From: Nocardioides sp. BP30
Lineage (GTDB): Bacteria > Actinomycetota > Actinomycetes > Propionibacteriales > Nocardioidaceae
NCBI RefSeq assembly: GCF_029873215.1
Contig: NZ_CP123620.1
Location: 1,798,001-1,862,000, forward strand
Reading direction: 5' to 3'
Length of the DNA stretch: 64,000 bases
In this document: positions 1-7,557 of the stretch, one piece after another
How positions within the stretch are numbered: the stretch's first letter is position 1
Layout: each line of letters opens with the position of its first letter
Translations under genes and position numbers: made by a program
The notes under the pieces: model-generated
What the model was told of the DNA's origin: nothing
Seen by the model: only the letters and a program-made list of their open reading frames with translations
Databases searched by the model: none

Positions 1-831
1 GTCCTGCCCCTGCACCAGGTTGCGCCGTACGTCGACCATCGGGTTCGTCACCGTGACGTGACCGCTGCCCGCACCGCCGCCGAAGCCGTCCAGCCGCACG
101 TGCATGGTCGGGACCGCCAGCGGGACGACGAGGGCCAGCACGGTGGCCGTGCCGCCGACCGCGACAGTGCCGGTGAGCGAGCGGGTGCTGACCTGCGGAC
201 CTGGTGGCTCGTCGTCGAGGTGACGCCCCCAGCGCTCGAGCCGATCGCCCTCCGTGACCACCACCTGGGTGAGCCAGCCGGCCACGACCAGGGCGAACAG
301 CCATGGTGAGACGCCGCTGCGAGCGGCGCCGGTGATGCCGACCTCGCTGCTGACCACGCTGATCGGCACGGCCAGGACGGTGAGCAGCACCAGCCCCGCC
401 ACCGCGGGCAGCCGGAGGGTGTGGGCGAGCAGGTCCGCCACCACGAAGGCCAGCGCGGCCCCGCAGAGCACGAACGGCAGCACGCCCTGCACCACCGGTA
501 CCGGTGGGGCGGAGTGCGCGACCGTGTCGCCGGCGGCGAGGAACGCGTCCTCCAGCCGCAGCCGCGGAACGTGCCGCAGCGGCACCGGGGCGCGGGTGAG
601 CCGGATCGACACCACCGACCAGGCCAGCGCCAGCTGCACCAGCGGGATCACCCAGCGCGGTGTGCGGGTCAGCCGCAGCCCCCAGCCGGCCACCACCACG
701 ACGGCGCCGGTCAGGACGATCGCCGCCATGGCGTGGCTGATCCCGACGGTGATGCGACTCCACGAGGCGATCGCGAGCAGGACGGTCGCCGCGGTGAGGA
801 GCGTGAGCAGGAAGTCGCGGGAGGCACGCAT
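1..831 (-). CDS. TgpA-like transglutaminase family membrane protein (N-terminal part, cut by window edge)
   Basis: An open frame on the minus strand starts with ATG at 831-829 and stays open to the window edge (277 codons). It encodes successive hydrophobic segments (for example around residues 9-25, 33-55 and 120-160), then a hydrophilic stretch and a further membrane segment. This matches the DUF3488/TgpA N-terminal membrane domain of transglutaminase-like proteins; the catalytic Cys-His-Asp domain would lie outside the window. The start overlaps the stop of the upstream DUF58 gene in an ATGA arrangement, so the two are translationally coupled. The moxR-DUF58-TgpA trio is a common actinobacterial operon next to the dcw cluster. 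Its function is not well established; a role in the envelope or in protein crosslinking is inferred from the family. The family call rests on topology and context because the catalytic part is missing. Confidence 0.82.
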   Translation of the reverse strand, partial: MRASRDFLLTLLTAATVLLAIASWSRITVGISHAMAAIVLTGAVVVVAGWGLRLTRTPRWVIPLVQLALAWSVVSIRLTRAPVPLRHVPRLRLEDAFLAAGDTVAHSAPPVPVVQGVLPFVLCGAALAFVVADLLAHTLRLPAVAGLVLLTVLAVPISVVSSEVGITGAARSGVSPWLFALVVAGWLTQVVVTEGDRLERWGRHLDDEPPGPQVSTRSLTGTVAVGGTATVLALVVPLAVPTMHVRLDGFGGGAGSGHVTVTNPMVDVRRNLVQGQD

Positions 832-2105
832 CAGCCGACTCCGCCCGCGCGCACAGCCGTCGACGCCCCGGCCCGACCGACCGTCAGTCGCCGCCACGCG
901 GTCTCCAGCCGGTCGCCGGCCCCGAGCGGCGCGGCCTGCCAGCCCTGCTGGGTCAGCAGCACCGTGGCCTCGACCGGGGCAGCGATCTCGCCGGGTTCGG
1001 CGGCACCCCAGCCGGCGACGTCGAGGACGAGTGCGAGAGCGGCGGGGGACTGGTTGCGCAGCCGCCGCAGCGCTGCGGTCTCGGTACCGTCCAGGGCGCC
1101 GAGCACCGCCACCAGGAGCCCCCCGGCGCCGGGACCGTCGAGCCAGTCCACCTCGATGCCCGTGCTCGGGGCGGTCTGCACCACCGCCAGCGCCTCCAGG
1201 AGGGTCGCGGTGCTGGCGGCCTCCACCGAGGGTTGCTGCCACGCCGTGAGGTCGCGGCCGTCGGTGGCGACCAGGCGTACGGCGTACCCGCGCTCGGTCA
1301 GGTGCGCCGCCACCGACGCGGCCGCGCTGACGGCGGCCTCGAAGGAGGCAGTGCTGCCGGCGCCACGATGGGCGGCCGTACGCGTGTCGAGCAGCACGGT
1401 GGCGCGCGCCTGCCAGTGCTGCTCCTCCCGCCGCACCATCAGCTCGCCGATGCGTGCCGAGCTGCGCCAGTGCACCCGCCGCAGGTCGTCGCCGCGACGG
1501 TACTCGCGCACTGTCACGTCCTCGGCGCTCCCGCCGGCGAAGGCCCGCGGCCGGTTGTCGCCGGTGCCGCTGCGAGCGGGCGTCAGGTTGATCCGGTCCA
1601 GCGGGACCGTTCGGGGCGTGACGACGAGGGGGGCGGTGGAGGAGAACGCACGCCCCAGCCGGACGAGTCCGAACGGATCGCACACGTTCACTGTCAGCGG
1701 GCCCAGCTCGTAGCGTCCGCGCAGCTCCGCGCGAACCTGGTAGTCCAGCTCCCGGCGGCGACCCAGCCGACGCACCACGAAGCGCTGTCGTGCCCCCAGC
1801 GTGAACGGCACCGCCTCCTCGAGCAGCAGCGGTGCGGTCGGCAGGGCGCCCTCGTTGCTCACCCGGATCCGTACCCGCACGGGCTGCCCGACCGCCGCGA
1901 CGGCGGGTACCACCGACCGGGTCAGCGCGAGCCGGTAACGGCTGCGCGCCACCACGATCGCCACCAGCAGCGGCAGCACCACCAGCAGGACGCCGATCCG
2001 GGTCAGGCCCGGCTGGCCGAGGATCACGGCACACACGATCGCCGTCACGCCGGCCGCGAGGAAGGCGCGGCCGCGGAGGGTGAGTCCTCGCAGTGCCTCG
2101 CGCAT
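831..2105 (-). CDS. DUF58 domain-containing protein
   Basis: 424 residues. Two adjacent N-terminal membrane segments (about residues 12-55) are followed by a beta-rich region and then the DUF58 core. The core is recognisable from the stretch around residues 195-215, with arginine-rich 'REYRRGDDLRRVHWRSSAR', typical of the family's conserved D-RxIhWk-tAR motif. The C-terminal half resembles a von Willebrand A-like fold (LLDTRTAAH near residue 240). It sits between moxR (22 bp gap) and the TgpA-like gene (ATGA overlap). MoxR-DUF58 pairs are thought to work as chaperone-like ATPase plus VWA-type partner, but no specific substrate can be read from the sequence. Confidence 0.9.
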   Translation of the reverse strand: MREALRGLTLRGRAFLAAGVTAIVCAVILGQPGLTRIGVLLVVLPLLVAIVVARSRYRLALTRSVVPAVAAVGQPVRVRIRVSNEGALPTAPLLLEEAVPFTLGARQRFVVRRLGRRRELDYQVRAELRGRYELGPLTVNVCDPFGLVRLGRAFSSTAPLVVTPRTVPLDRINLTPARSGTGDNRPRAFAGGSAEDVTVREYRRGDDLRRVHWRSSARIGELMVRREEQHWQARATVLLDTRTAAHRGAGSTASFEAAVSAAASVAAHLTERGYAVRLVATDGRDLTAWQQPSVEAASTATLLEALAVVQTAPSTGIEVDWLDGPGAGGLLVAVLGALDGTETAALRRLRNQSPAALALVLDVAGWGAAEPGEIAAPVEATVLLTQQGWQAAPLGAGDRLETAWRRLTVGRAGASTAVRAGGVG

Positions 2106-2127
2106 CGCTCTCGCTTCGCTTCGTCGA

Positions 2128-3087
2128 TCAGGCCGACGGGACCGGGACGGCGCCGAGCAGGCTGCGCAGCACGTCGGGGACCTGGCGGCCGCCGAGGGCA
2201 GCCTCGGCGCTGAGGAGCAGGCGGTGGGTGAGGACCGGCACCGCGAGGCCGCTGAGGTCGTCGGGCAGCACGAAGTCGCGGCCCTGCAGTGCCGCGGCCG
2301 CCTTCGCGGCGCGGACCAGGTGCAGGGTGGCGCGGGGCGAGGCGCCCAGGGACAGCTCGTTGGTGGCGCGGGTCGCGCTCACGATGCCGACGGCGTAGCG
2401 CTGGACCGGCTCGGAGACGTGCACCTGGTTGACGATGCCGATCAGCTTGCGGATCTCGGCGGCGTCGGTGACCGGCTCGAGGTCGTCGAGCGGGTTGGCT
2501 CCGGCGTGCGCCGCGATCATCGCCATCTCGGCTGCCGCCGGCGGGTAGCCGATCGAGACCCGCGCCATGAAGCGGTCGCGCTGCGCCTCGGGCAGCACGT
2601 AGGTGCCCTCCATCTCGATCGGGTTCTGGGTGGCGATCACCAGGAACGGCGACTCGAGCTGGTAGGTGGTGGTGTCGACGGTGACCTGGCGCTCCTCCAT
2701 GCATTCCAGCAGCGCCGACTGGGTCTTGGGGGAGGCCCGGTTGATCTCGTCGCCGACCACGATGTTGGCGAACACGCCGCCGGGCCGGAACTCGAACTCG
2801 CGGGTGTTCTGGTTGAACACCGAGACCCCTGTGACGTCGGAGGGCAGCAGGTCGGGGGTGAACTGCACCCGCCGCACGGTGCAGTCGATGGAGCGGGCCA
2901 GCGCCTTGGCGAGCTGCGTCTTGCCCACCCCCGGCACGTCCTCGATCAGCAGGTGGCCCTCGGCGAGGAGCACGACCAGGGTCGAGAAGACCACGTCGGA
3001 CTTGCCCTCGATGACGCGCTCCACGTTGCCCCGGATGCGGCCGGAGACCCGGGCCACGGTCTCCAGGTCGGCGCTCGGCGTACTCAC
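2128..3087 (-). CDS. MoxR-family AAA+ ATPase
   Basis: 319 residues from a GTG start at 3087 (M S T P S A D L E T). Walker A is GVGKT near residue 53 (EDVPGVGKTQLAKALA). Walker B is VVGDEINR near residue 112. Sensor-type and arginine-finger features follow (ATQNPIEMEGTYVLPEAQRDRF). The length is standard for MoxR. These ATPases act as chaperone-like remodelers for DUF58/VWA partners, and here the DUF58 gene follows 22 bp downstream. It is transcribed away from mraZ, so the 243 bp spacer holds two divergent promoters. Confidence 0.95.
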   Translation of the reverse strand: MSTPSADLETVARVSGRIRGNVERVIEGKSDVVFSTLVVLLAEGHLLIEDVPGVGKTQLAKALARSIDCTVRRVQFTPDLLPSDVTGVSVFNQNTREFEFRPGGVFANIVVGDEINRASPKTQSALLECMEERQVTVDTTTYQLESPFLVIATQNPIEMEGTYVLPEAQRDRFMARVSIGYPPAAAEMAMIAAHAGANPLDDLEPVTDAAEIRKLIGIVNQVHVSEPVQRYAVGIVSATRATNELSLGASPRATLHLVRAAKAAAALQGRDFVLPDDLSGLAVPVLTHRLLLSAEAALGGRQVPDVLRSLLGAVPVPSA

Positions 3088-3124
3088 GCCTCAACCGTAC
3101 GGCGTGGGCGGTGGGGGTGTCTGC

Positions 3125-3156
3125 CACTCATCGGGCACTCATCGGGCACTCATCGG
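3125..3156. repeat. Three tandem copies of an 11-bp unit (CACTCATCGGG)
   Basis: CACTCATCGGG occurs at 3125-3135, at 3136-3146 and, lacking the last base, at 3147-3156. It lies about 40 bp upstream of the moxR start, in the divergent moxR/mraZ spacer. It could be slipped-strand repeat DNA or a phased binding site for a regulator of the minus-strand operon. Confidence 0.9.
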
Positions 3157-3170
3157 CCACCCGCGCCGCG

Positions 3171-3208
3171 ACGGGGGCGCACGGGGGCGCACGGGGCGCA
3201 CGGGGAGG
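3171..3208. repeat. Tandem 9-10 bp G-rich repeats (ACGGGGGCGC)
   Basis: ACGGGGGCGC at 3171-3180 and 3181-3190, then ACGGGGCGC at 3191-3199 and ACGGGGAGG at 3200-3208. The tract has G-runs of 4-5 on the plus strand at near-helical spacing, so it could form a G-quadruplex-like structure. It lies between the moxR-side repeats and the mraZ promoter. Confidence 0.85.
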
Positions 3209-3256
3209 GCGCCACCGCGTGGCCGGGGGTGGCAGGGGGAGCGAAACGCCTGGGAT

Positions 3257-3302
3257 GTGGTTGACGGTGGAGGGAAGTGGAGTAGTGTGGAGCAAAGTGG
3301 AG
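3257..3302 (+). promoter_or_regulatory. mraZ promoter with five phased MraZ-type boxes
   Basis: GTGG occurs at 3257, 3267, 3277, 3287 and 3297, exactly 10 bp apart; the last four copies read GTGGAG. MraZ proteins bind tandem GTGG-type repeats with about 10-bp spacing in their own promoter (known from E. coli, Mycoplasma and Corynebacterium). A sigma-A-like promoter is embedded: TTGACG at 3261-3266, a 16 bp spacer and TAGTGT at 3283-3288. The repeats therefore overlap both promoter elements, as expected for autorepression. A further GTGGAGG at 3318-3324 serves as ribosome binding site for mraZ. Confidence 0.8.
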
Positions 3303-3330
3303 GAAGAGGCCATGGGAGTGGAGGGGCGCC

Positions 3331-3756
3331 ATGTTCTTCATGGGGACTTTCACTCCCAAGCTCGATGAGAAAGGGCGGCTGATCCTCCCGGCCAAGTTCA
3401 GGGACCGATTGGCGGAGGGCGTCGTGATCACACGGGGGCAGGAGCGATGCCTGGTCGTGTGGCCCGAGGACGTCTTCTCGGCCGAGGCGGCCCGGGTGAT
3501 GGCGCAGCCGCGGGAGCTGCGGGGGACGCGTGACGTCACCCGCTCCTTCTTCTCCGGCGCCGACTCCGGGACCCCGGACAAGCAGGGGCGGATCGCCATC
3601 GCGCCGCTGCTGCGGGCCTACGCAGGGCTGGAGAAGGACGTCGCCGTGATCGGCGTCGGCGACCGGCTCGAGATCTGGGACCAGGCGCGCTGGTTGGAGT
3701 ACGACGCCGAGACGGCGGACAAGTTCTCCGACCTCGACGAGGCACCCGTGCAGTAG
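3331..3756 (+). CDS. mraZ: Transcriptional regulator MraZ
   Basis: 141 residues, the normal length. It contains the two SpoVT/AbrB-like halves of MraZ: the first begins MFFMGTFTPKLDEKGRLILP and the second contains the parallel DKQGRIAIAPLLR near residue 84. Both carry the expected D-x-GR motif. MraZ is the DNA-binding first gene of division and cell wall clusters and forms ring oligomers on repeated GTGG boxes, which are present directly upstream. A 217 bp gap separates it from rsmH, longer than the other junctions of the cluster. Confidence 0.97.
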   Translation: MFFMGTFTPKLDEKGRLILPAKFRDRLAEGVVITRGQERCLVVWPEDVFSAEAARVMAQPRELRGTRDVTRSFFSGADSGTPDKQGRIAIAPLLRAYAGLEKDVAVIGVGDRLEIWDQARWLEYDAETADKFSDLDEAPVQ

Positions 3757-3963
3757 CAGGACACAACACAACAGCGGATCCGCAGGACGAGGTCTCAGTC
3801 CCGCTCTCCCGACTTCTCTGGGGTCACTTCCCCGGCTCCAGAAGAGGTCTCCACGGGGTTCGACGCAACCCCGGGAGCGGGCATGAGACCTGGCTCTGCG
3901 GGTCCGCTTTTCGGGTCCGTGTGGCCCGCGCCGAGTCCGAGACACGTTCGACGCCACAGGGAG

Positions 3964-3977
3964 GTGGGGGAAAGTGG
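3964..3977 (+). promoter_or_regulatory. Possible second MraZ site at the rsmH start
   Basis: GTGG at 3964-3967 and GTGG at 3974-3977 are 10 bp apart, the same phasing as in the mraZ promoter. The second copy is the GTG start codon region of rsmH (GTGGAG). Two boxes are fewer than at mraZ and one overlaps coding sequence, so this may simply be ribosome-binding sequence. The spacing match is what makes it notable. Confidence 0.4.
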
Positions 3978-4963
3978 AGCAGCAGCACGTGCCGGTGATG
4001 CTCGACCGGATCGTCGACCTGCTCGCTCCCGCTCTCGCCCACGGCACGCCCGAAGCGCCGGCCGTGCTGGTCGATGCCACCACCGGGCACGGCGGCCATG
4101 CCGAGGCGGTGCTGCGACGGCTGCCCGGTGTTCGGATCCTCGGGATCGACCGCGACACCTCCGCGCTCACCCTGGCCGGCGAGCGCCTGGCCGGGTTCGG
4201 CGAGCGGTGGCGGGGCGTGCACGCGGTGTACGACGAGATCGCCGACGTGCTCGAGGGCCAGGGACTCGACCCGGTCGGGGGCGCCGACGCGGTCCTGTTC
4301 GACCTCGGCGTCTCCTCGATGCAGCTCGACCAGCGTGAGCGCGGCTTCGCCTACGCGGAGGACGCTCCGCTCGACATGCGGATGGACGCCACCGGCGGCC
4401 TCACCGCCGCCGACGTGCTCAACACCTATTCCGCCGCCGAGCTGACCCGGGTGCTGCGTGACTACGGCGAGGAGAGATTCGCCAAGAAGATCGCTGCAGC
4501 GATCGTGCGGCGCCGCGAGGTCGAGCCGTGGAGCACCAGCGGTCCGCTCGTGGAGCTGCTCTACGCGGAGATCCCGGCGCCCGCGCGGCGGACCGGCGGT
4601 CACCCGGGCAAGCGCACCTTCCAGGCGCTGCGGATGGAGGTCAACGACGAGCTCGGCGCGCTGCGGCGGGCGCTGCCGGCGTCGCTGGCGGCGATCGGCC
4701 CCGGCGGTCGCGTCGTGGTCGAGTCCTACCACTCGCTCGAGGACCGGCTGGTCAAGCAGGCGTTCACCGCGGTGACCCGCCTCGACGTACCGCCGGATCT
4801 GCCGTTCGTGCCCGAGGGCATGGAGCCCGACTTCCGACTCCTCACGCGTGGCGCCGAGCAGGCCACGCCCGAGGAGATCGAGCAGAACCCGCGTGCCGCC
4901 TCGGTCCGGCTGCGCGCGGTCGAACGCATCAGGACAACATCCACCCGGGGAGCACGCCGATGA
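3974..4963 (+). CDS. rsmH: 16S rRNA (cytosine(1402)-N(4))-methyltransferase RsmH
   Basis: 329 residues from a GTG start ([12 protein letters not shown]). The N-terminus has the family's H-x-P-V-M-L motif followed by the SAM-binding loop [14 protein letters not shown] near residue 35. [15 protein letters not shown] near residue 111 and the C-terminal E-S-Y-H-S-L-E-D-R motif are also typical. The enzyme methylates N4 of C1402 in the 16S rRNA P-site. The start has an upstream GGGAGG. The stop overlaps the next gene's ATG (ATGA), giving translational coupling to the ftsL-like gene. Confidence 0.97.
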   Translation: MEQQHVPVMLDRIVDLLAPALAHGTPEAPAVLVDATTGHGGHAEAVLRRLPGVRILGIDRDTSALTLAGERLAGFGERWRGVHAVYDEIADVLEGQGLDPVGGADAVLFDLGVSSMQLDQRERGFAYAEDAPLDMRMDATGGLTAADVLNTYSAAELTRVLRDYGEERFAKKIAAAIVRRREVEPWSTSGPLVELLYAEIPAPARRTGGHPGKRTFQALRMEVNDELGALRRALPASLAAIGPGGRVVVESYHSLEDRLVKQAFTAVTRLDVPPDLPFVPEGMEPDFRLLTRGAEQATPEEIEQNPRAASVRLRAVERIRTTSTRGARR

Positions 4964-5565
4964 GCAACACCGCCGCAGCAGCCGTTCGTTCGGTACGTCG
5001 CATCGCGGCCTGGGCGGATCCGGTCGCGCTCCAGCGCGCCCGGCTCACCGTGGTGCCGCGGGTGGGTCGCTCGCGCGCGCCGCGGCTGCCGTTCATCGCG
5101 CTGATCACCGCGATCCTGCTCGCCGGCGTGATCGGACTCCTGATGTTCAACACCTCGATGCAGCAGGCGGCCTTCGTGGAGGCGCGGCTGCAGACCCAGG
5201 CCGACAACCTCGCCGCGCGCCAGCAGGCGCTCCAGTCCGACCTGCAGCAGCTCGACGACCCGCAGGTGATCGCGGCCAAGGCACAGGCCCACGGCATGGT
5301 GATCGCCGGCAGCCCGGCCGTGCTGAACGTGCCGTCGGGGAAGGTGGAGGGCACGCCCGTGCCCGCGACCGCCGACTCCACGCCGCAGCTGTGGGCGCGC
5401 AACCCGAAGCCGGCCACGACCGCCCCGAAGGCGAAGCCGATGATGGGGCCGTCGGCGAGCGCCGCGGCGAAGAAGGCTGCCAAGAAGGCTGCGAAGAAGG
5501 CTGCGAAGAAGGCTGCCAACAAGGCGGCGCTGAAGGCTGCCGGGGCGAACGCCGCGCAGCACTGA
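4960..5565 (+). CDS. ftsL: FtsL-like divisome protein with lysine/alanine-rich C-terminal tail
   Basis: 201 residues. The ATG at 4960 overlaps the rsmH stop. A basic cytoplasmic N-terminus of about 43 residues precedes one membrane segment (about 44-62, [19 protein letters not shown]). A short coiled coil (about 63-92, rich in Q, L and A heptads) and a Pro/Thr-rich linker follow. The C-terminus is a Lys/Ala repeat (about 170-195) built of K-K-A-A units. Position between rsmH and ftsI, a single membrane pass and a coiled coil all fit FtsL, which recruits FtsQ/FtsB and activates FtsW/FtsI. Sequence conservation of FtsL is poor, so the assignment rests on topology and synteny. The histone-H1-like tail would face the cell wall side by this topology. 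Confidence 0.8.
   Translation: MSNTAAAAVRSVRRIAAWADPVALQRARLTVVPRVGRSRAPRLPFIALITAILLAGVIGLLMFNTSMQQAAFVEARLQTQADNLAARQQALQSDLQQLDDPQVIAAKAQAHGMVIAGSPAVLNVPSGKVEGTPVPATADSTPQLWARNPKPATTAPKAKPMMGPSASAAAKKAAKKAAKKAAKKAANKAALKAAGANAAQH
5470..5541 (+). repeat. 12-bp tandem repeat encoding the K-K-A-A tail
   Basis: Six in-frame 12-bp units run through the 3' end of the ftsL-like gene. Four are AAGAAGGCTGCS (5470-5517) and two are diverged (AACAAGGCGGCG and CTGAAGGCTGCC). The near identity of the first four, even at third codon positions, points to recent expansion by slippage. Confidence 0.9.
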
Positions 5566-5642
5566 GACGACACGCGGGCGGGCTGCCCTGTGCCGGGGCC
5601 GGCGCACGGTAGACAAGTGCTCAACAGTCACACCAGTCACAG

Positions 5643-7460
5643 ATGAGGGATTCAGTGCGCCCCACCGACGAGCGCCGAGGCCTGCGCCGCGGCTCCCCGC
5701 ACCTGCGGATGCGGATCGGCTTCCTGCTGATCGCGATGGTGCTCTCCCTCTTCGGTGCCCGACTCATCCAGTTGCAGGGCTTCGATCCGCACGCCTACGC
5801 CCAGGCCGCCGAGCAGGAGAACCTGCAGCACCAGGTGCTGCCGGCGCAGCGCGGCGAGATCCTCGACCGCAACGGCGAGCCGCTCGCCGACTCCGCCGAC
5901 GGCTTGATGATCACGGCCGACCCGACCATCACCCAGCAGTACGCCCCGGAGCTGGCCACCCTGCTCGCCAACAAGCTCGACCTGGACTACACCACGACGC
6001 TGACGGCGCTGGAGGGCAAGGCGAGCGGCAGCGGTGAGCACTACGTCTATGTCGCGCGCAAGCAGCCCGCCGCGAAGGTGACCGAGGCCGTCGACGCCGC
6101 CGAGGCGGCGGGCTACAAGGGTCTCTACACCGCCGACGACCCGATCCGTGAGTACCCGGCCGGTGACGTGGCCGCCAACGTGGTCGGCTTCCTGGGCACG
6201 GACGGACCGCTCGCCGGTCTGGAGAAGTCGCTGAACGACCAGCTCGCCGGCAAGGACGGCCACGAGACCTACGAGGTCTCCGGCGGCACCCGGATCCCGC
6301 TCGGTGACTCCTCGACCGTCGAGCCGGTCAACGGCACCGACGTGCACACCACGATCGACCGCGAGCTGCAGTGGTACGCCCAGCGGGTGCTGCGCCAGGC
6401 CGACGAGAAGGCCGACGCCCTCAACGGCATCGCGATCGTGCAGGACGTCAAGACCGGTGAGATCCTCGCCCTGGCCGACGACCCGACGTTCGACGCCTCG
6501 GACCCCGGCGCCTCGCCGAAGGCCGATCGCGGTGCGCGCTCGCTCAACGAGGTCTACGAGCCGGGGTCGGTGGAGAAGATCCTGACGCTCTCAGCCCTGA
6601 TCGATGCGGGCAAGGTGACCGACCGGACCAAGCTGGTCGTGCCTCCGGACCTGCACCGGCAGGACCGGGTCATCCACGACTGGTGGACCCACGGCACGCT
6701 GCGGCTGACCCTGGCCGGTGTCATCGCCAACTCCTCGAACATCGGCACGGTGCTCGCCGCCGACCGCTTCGGTGACGGTCAGCTGCACCAGTACCTCGAG
6801 CAGTTCGGCCTCGGTCAGCGGACCAACGTGGGCCTGCTCGGCGAGTCGCCGGGCATCCTGCCCTCCACGACGCAGTGGAACCACCAGATCCAGGACCGCG
6901 TCGACTTCGGCCAGTCCGTCTCGGTCAACGCGCTGCAGATGGTCAGCGCCGTCAACGCGGTCGCCAACGGCGGTGTCCGGGTGGATCCCAACATCATCCA
7001 GGGCGCTGCCACCACCGACGCGGGGGAGAAGGTCGGCACCGACGAGACCACCAGTCACCGCGTCGTCAGCGCCCGGGCGGCGACCCAGATGATGAAGATG
7101 ATGGAGCGGGTCCCCGATCCCAAGACCGGCACCGCCCCCGCGACCCAGATCCCCGGCTACCGGGTCGCCGGCAAGACCGGTACGGCGCAGCGGGTGAACC
7201 CGGCGTGCACGTGCTACGACGGCAGCCTGACCGTGTCGTACGCCGGCTTCGCGCCCGCCGACAACCCCCGCTTCACCGTCTACGTGGTGGTCAACGACGC
7301 CCGCCGCGGCGCGGTCGGCGGCGGCGTCACGGCCGGCCCGGTGTGGCAGAAGATCATGAGCTTCGCGCTGCGTCGCTACGGCGTCGCCCCGACGGACACG
7401 ACGCCCTCCAACCTGCCGACGATGTGGGGCAAGGGCAACGACAAGCACGGTCGCCCCTGA
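5643..7460 (+). CDS. ftsI: Peptidoglycan transpeptidase, penicillin-binding protein FtsI (PBP3 class)
   Basis: 605 residues from ATG 5643; a GTG at 5655 is a possible alternative. One N-terminal membrane anchor (about 23-41) is followed by the PBP dimerisation domain (RGEILDRNGEPLADS near residue 74) and the transpeptidase domain. The active-site motifs are complete: S309-V-E-K312, S364-S-N and K511-T-G. It crosslinks septal peptidoglycan as partner of FtsW. No PASTA domains are present. It follows the ftsL-like gene in the usual order, after a 77 bp gap. Confidence 0.96.
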   Translation: MRDSVRPTDERRGLRRGSPHLRMRIGFLLIAMVLSLFGARLIQLQGFDPHAYAQAAEQENLQHQVLPAQRGEILDRNGEPLADSADGLMITADPTITQQYAPELATLLANKLDLDYTTTLTALEGKASGSGEHYVYVARKQPAAKVTEAVDAAEAAGYKGLYTADDPIREYPAGDVAANVVGFLGTDGPLAGLEKSLNDQLAGKDGHETYEVSGGTRIPLGDSSTVEPVNGTDVHTTIDRELQWYAQRVLRQADEKADALNGIAIVQDVKTGEILALADDPTFDASDPGASPKADRGARSLNEVYEPGSVEKILTLSALIDAGKVTDRTKLVVPPDLHRQDRVIHDWWTHGTLRLTLAGVIANSSNIGTVLAADRFGDGQLHQYLEQFGLGQRTNVGLLGESPGILPSTTQWNHQIQDRVDFGQSVSVNALQMVSAVNAVANGGVRVDPNIIQGAATTDAGEKVGTDETTSHRVVSARAATQMMKMMERVPDPKTGTAPATQIPGYRVAGKTGTAQRVNPACTCYDGSLTVSYAGFAPADNPRFTVYVVVNDARRGAVGGGVTAGPVWQKIMSFALRRYGVAPTDTTPSNLPTMWGKGNDKHGRP

Positions 7461-7557
7461 CCCACGCCTGACCTCCTCGCGCTCGCCACGATGCGCGGCC
7501 GGACGGGAGGCGGGTCGGTGCGGCCTCGTGCCTGTGCTGGACTAGCCTGAGCCCACC

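Noticed and set aside
254..1713. Long plus-strand open frames over the TgpA-like and DUF58 genes
   Set aside because: Arg/Pro/Ser/Thr-rich translations without domains, opposite well-supported minus-strand genes.
3125..3208. CRISPR-like array
   Set aside because: The units are only 9-11 bp and directly adjacent, with no spacers and no cas genes.
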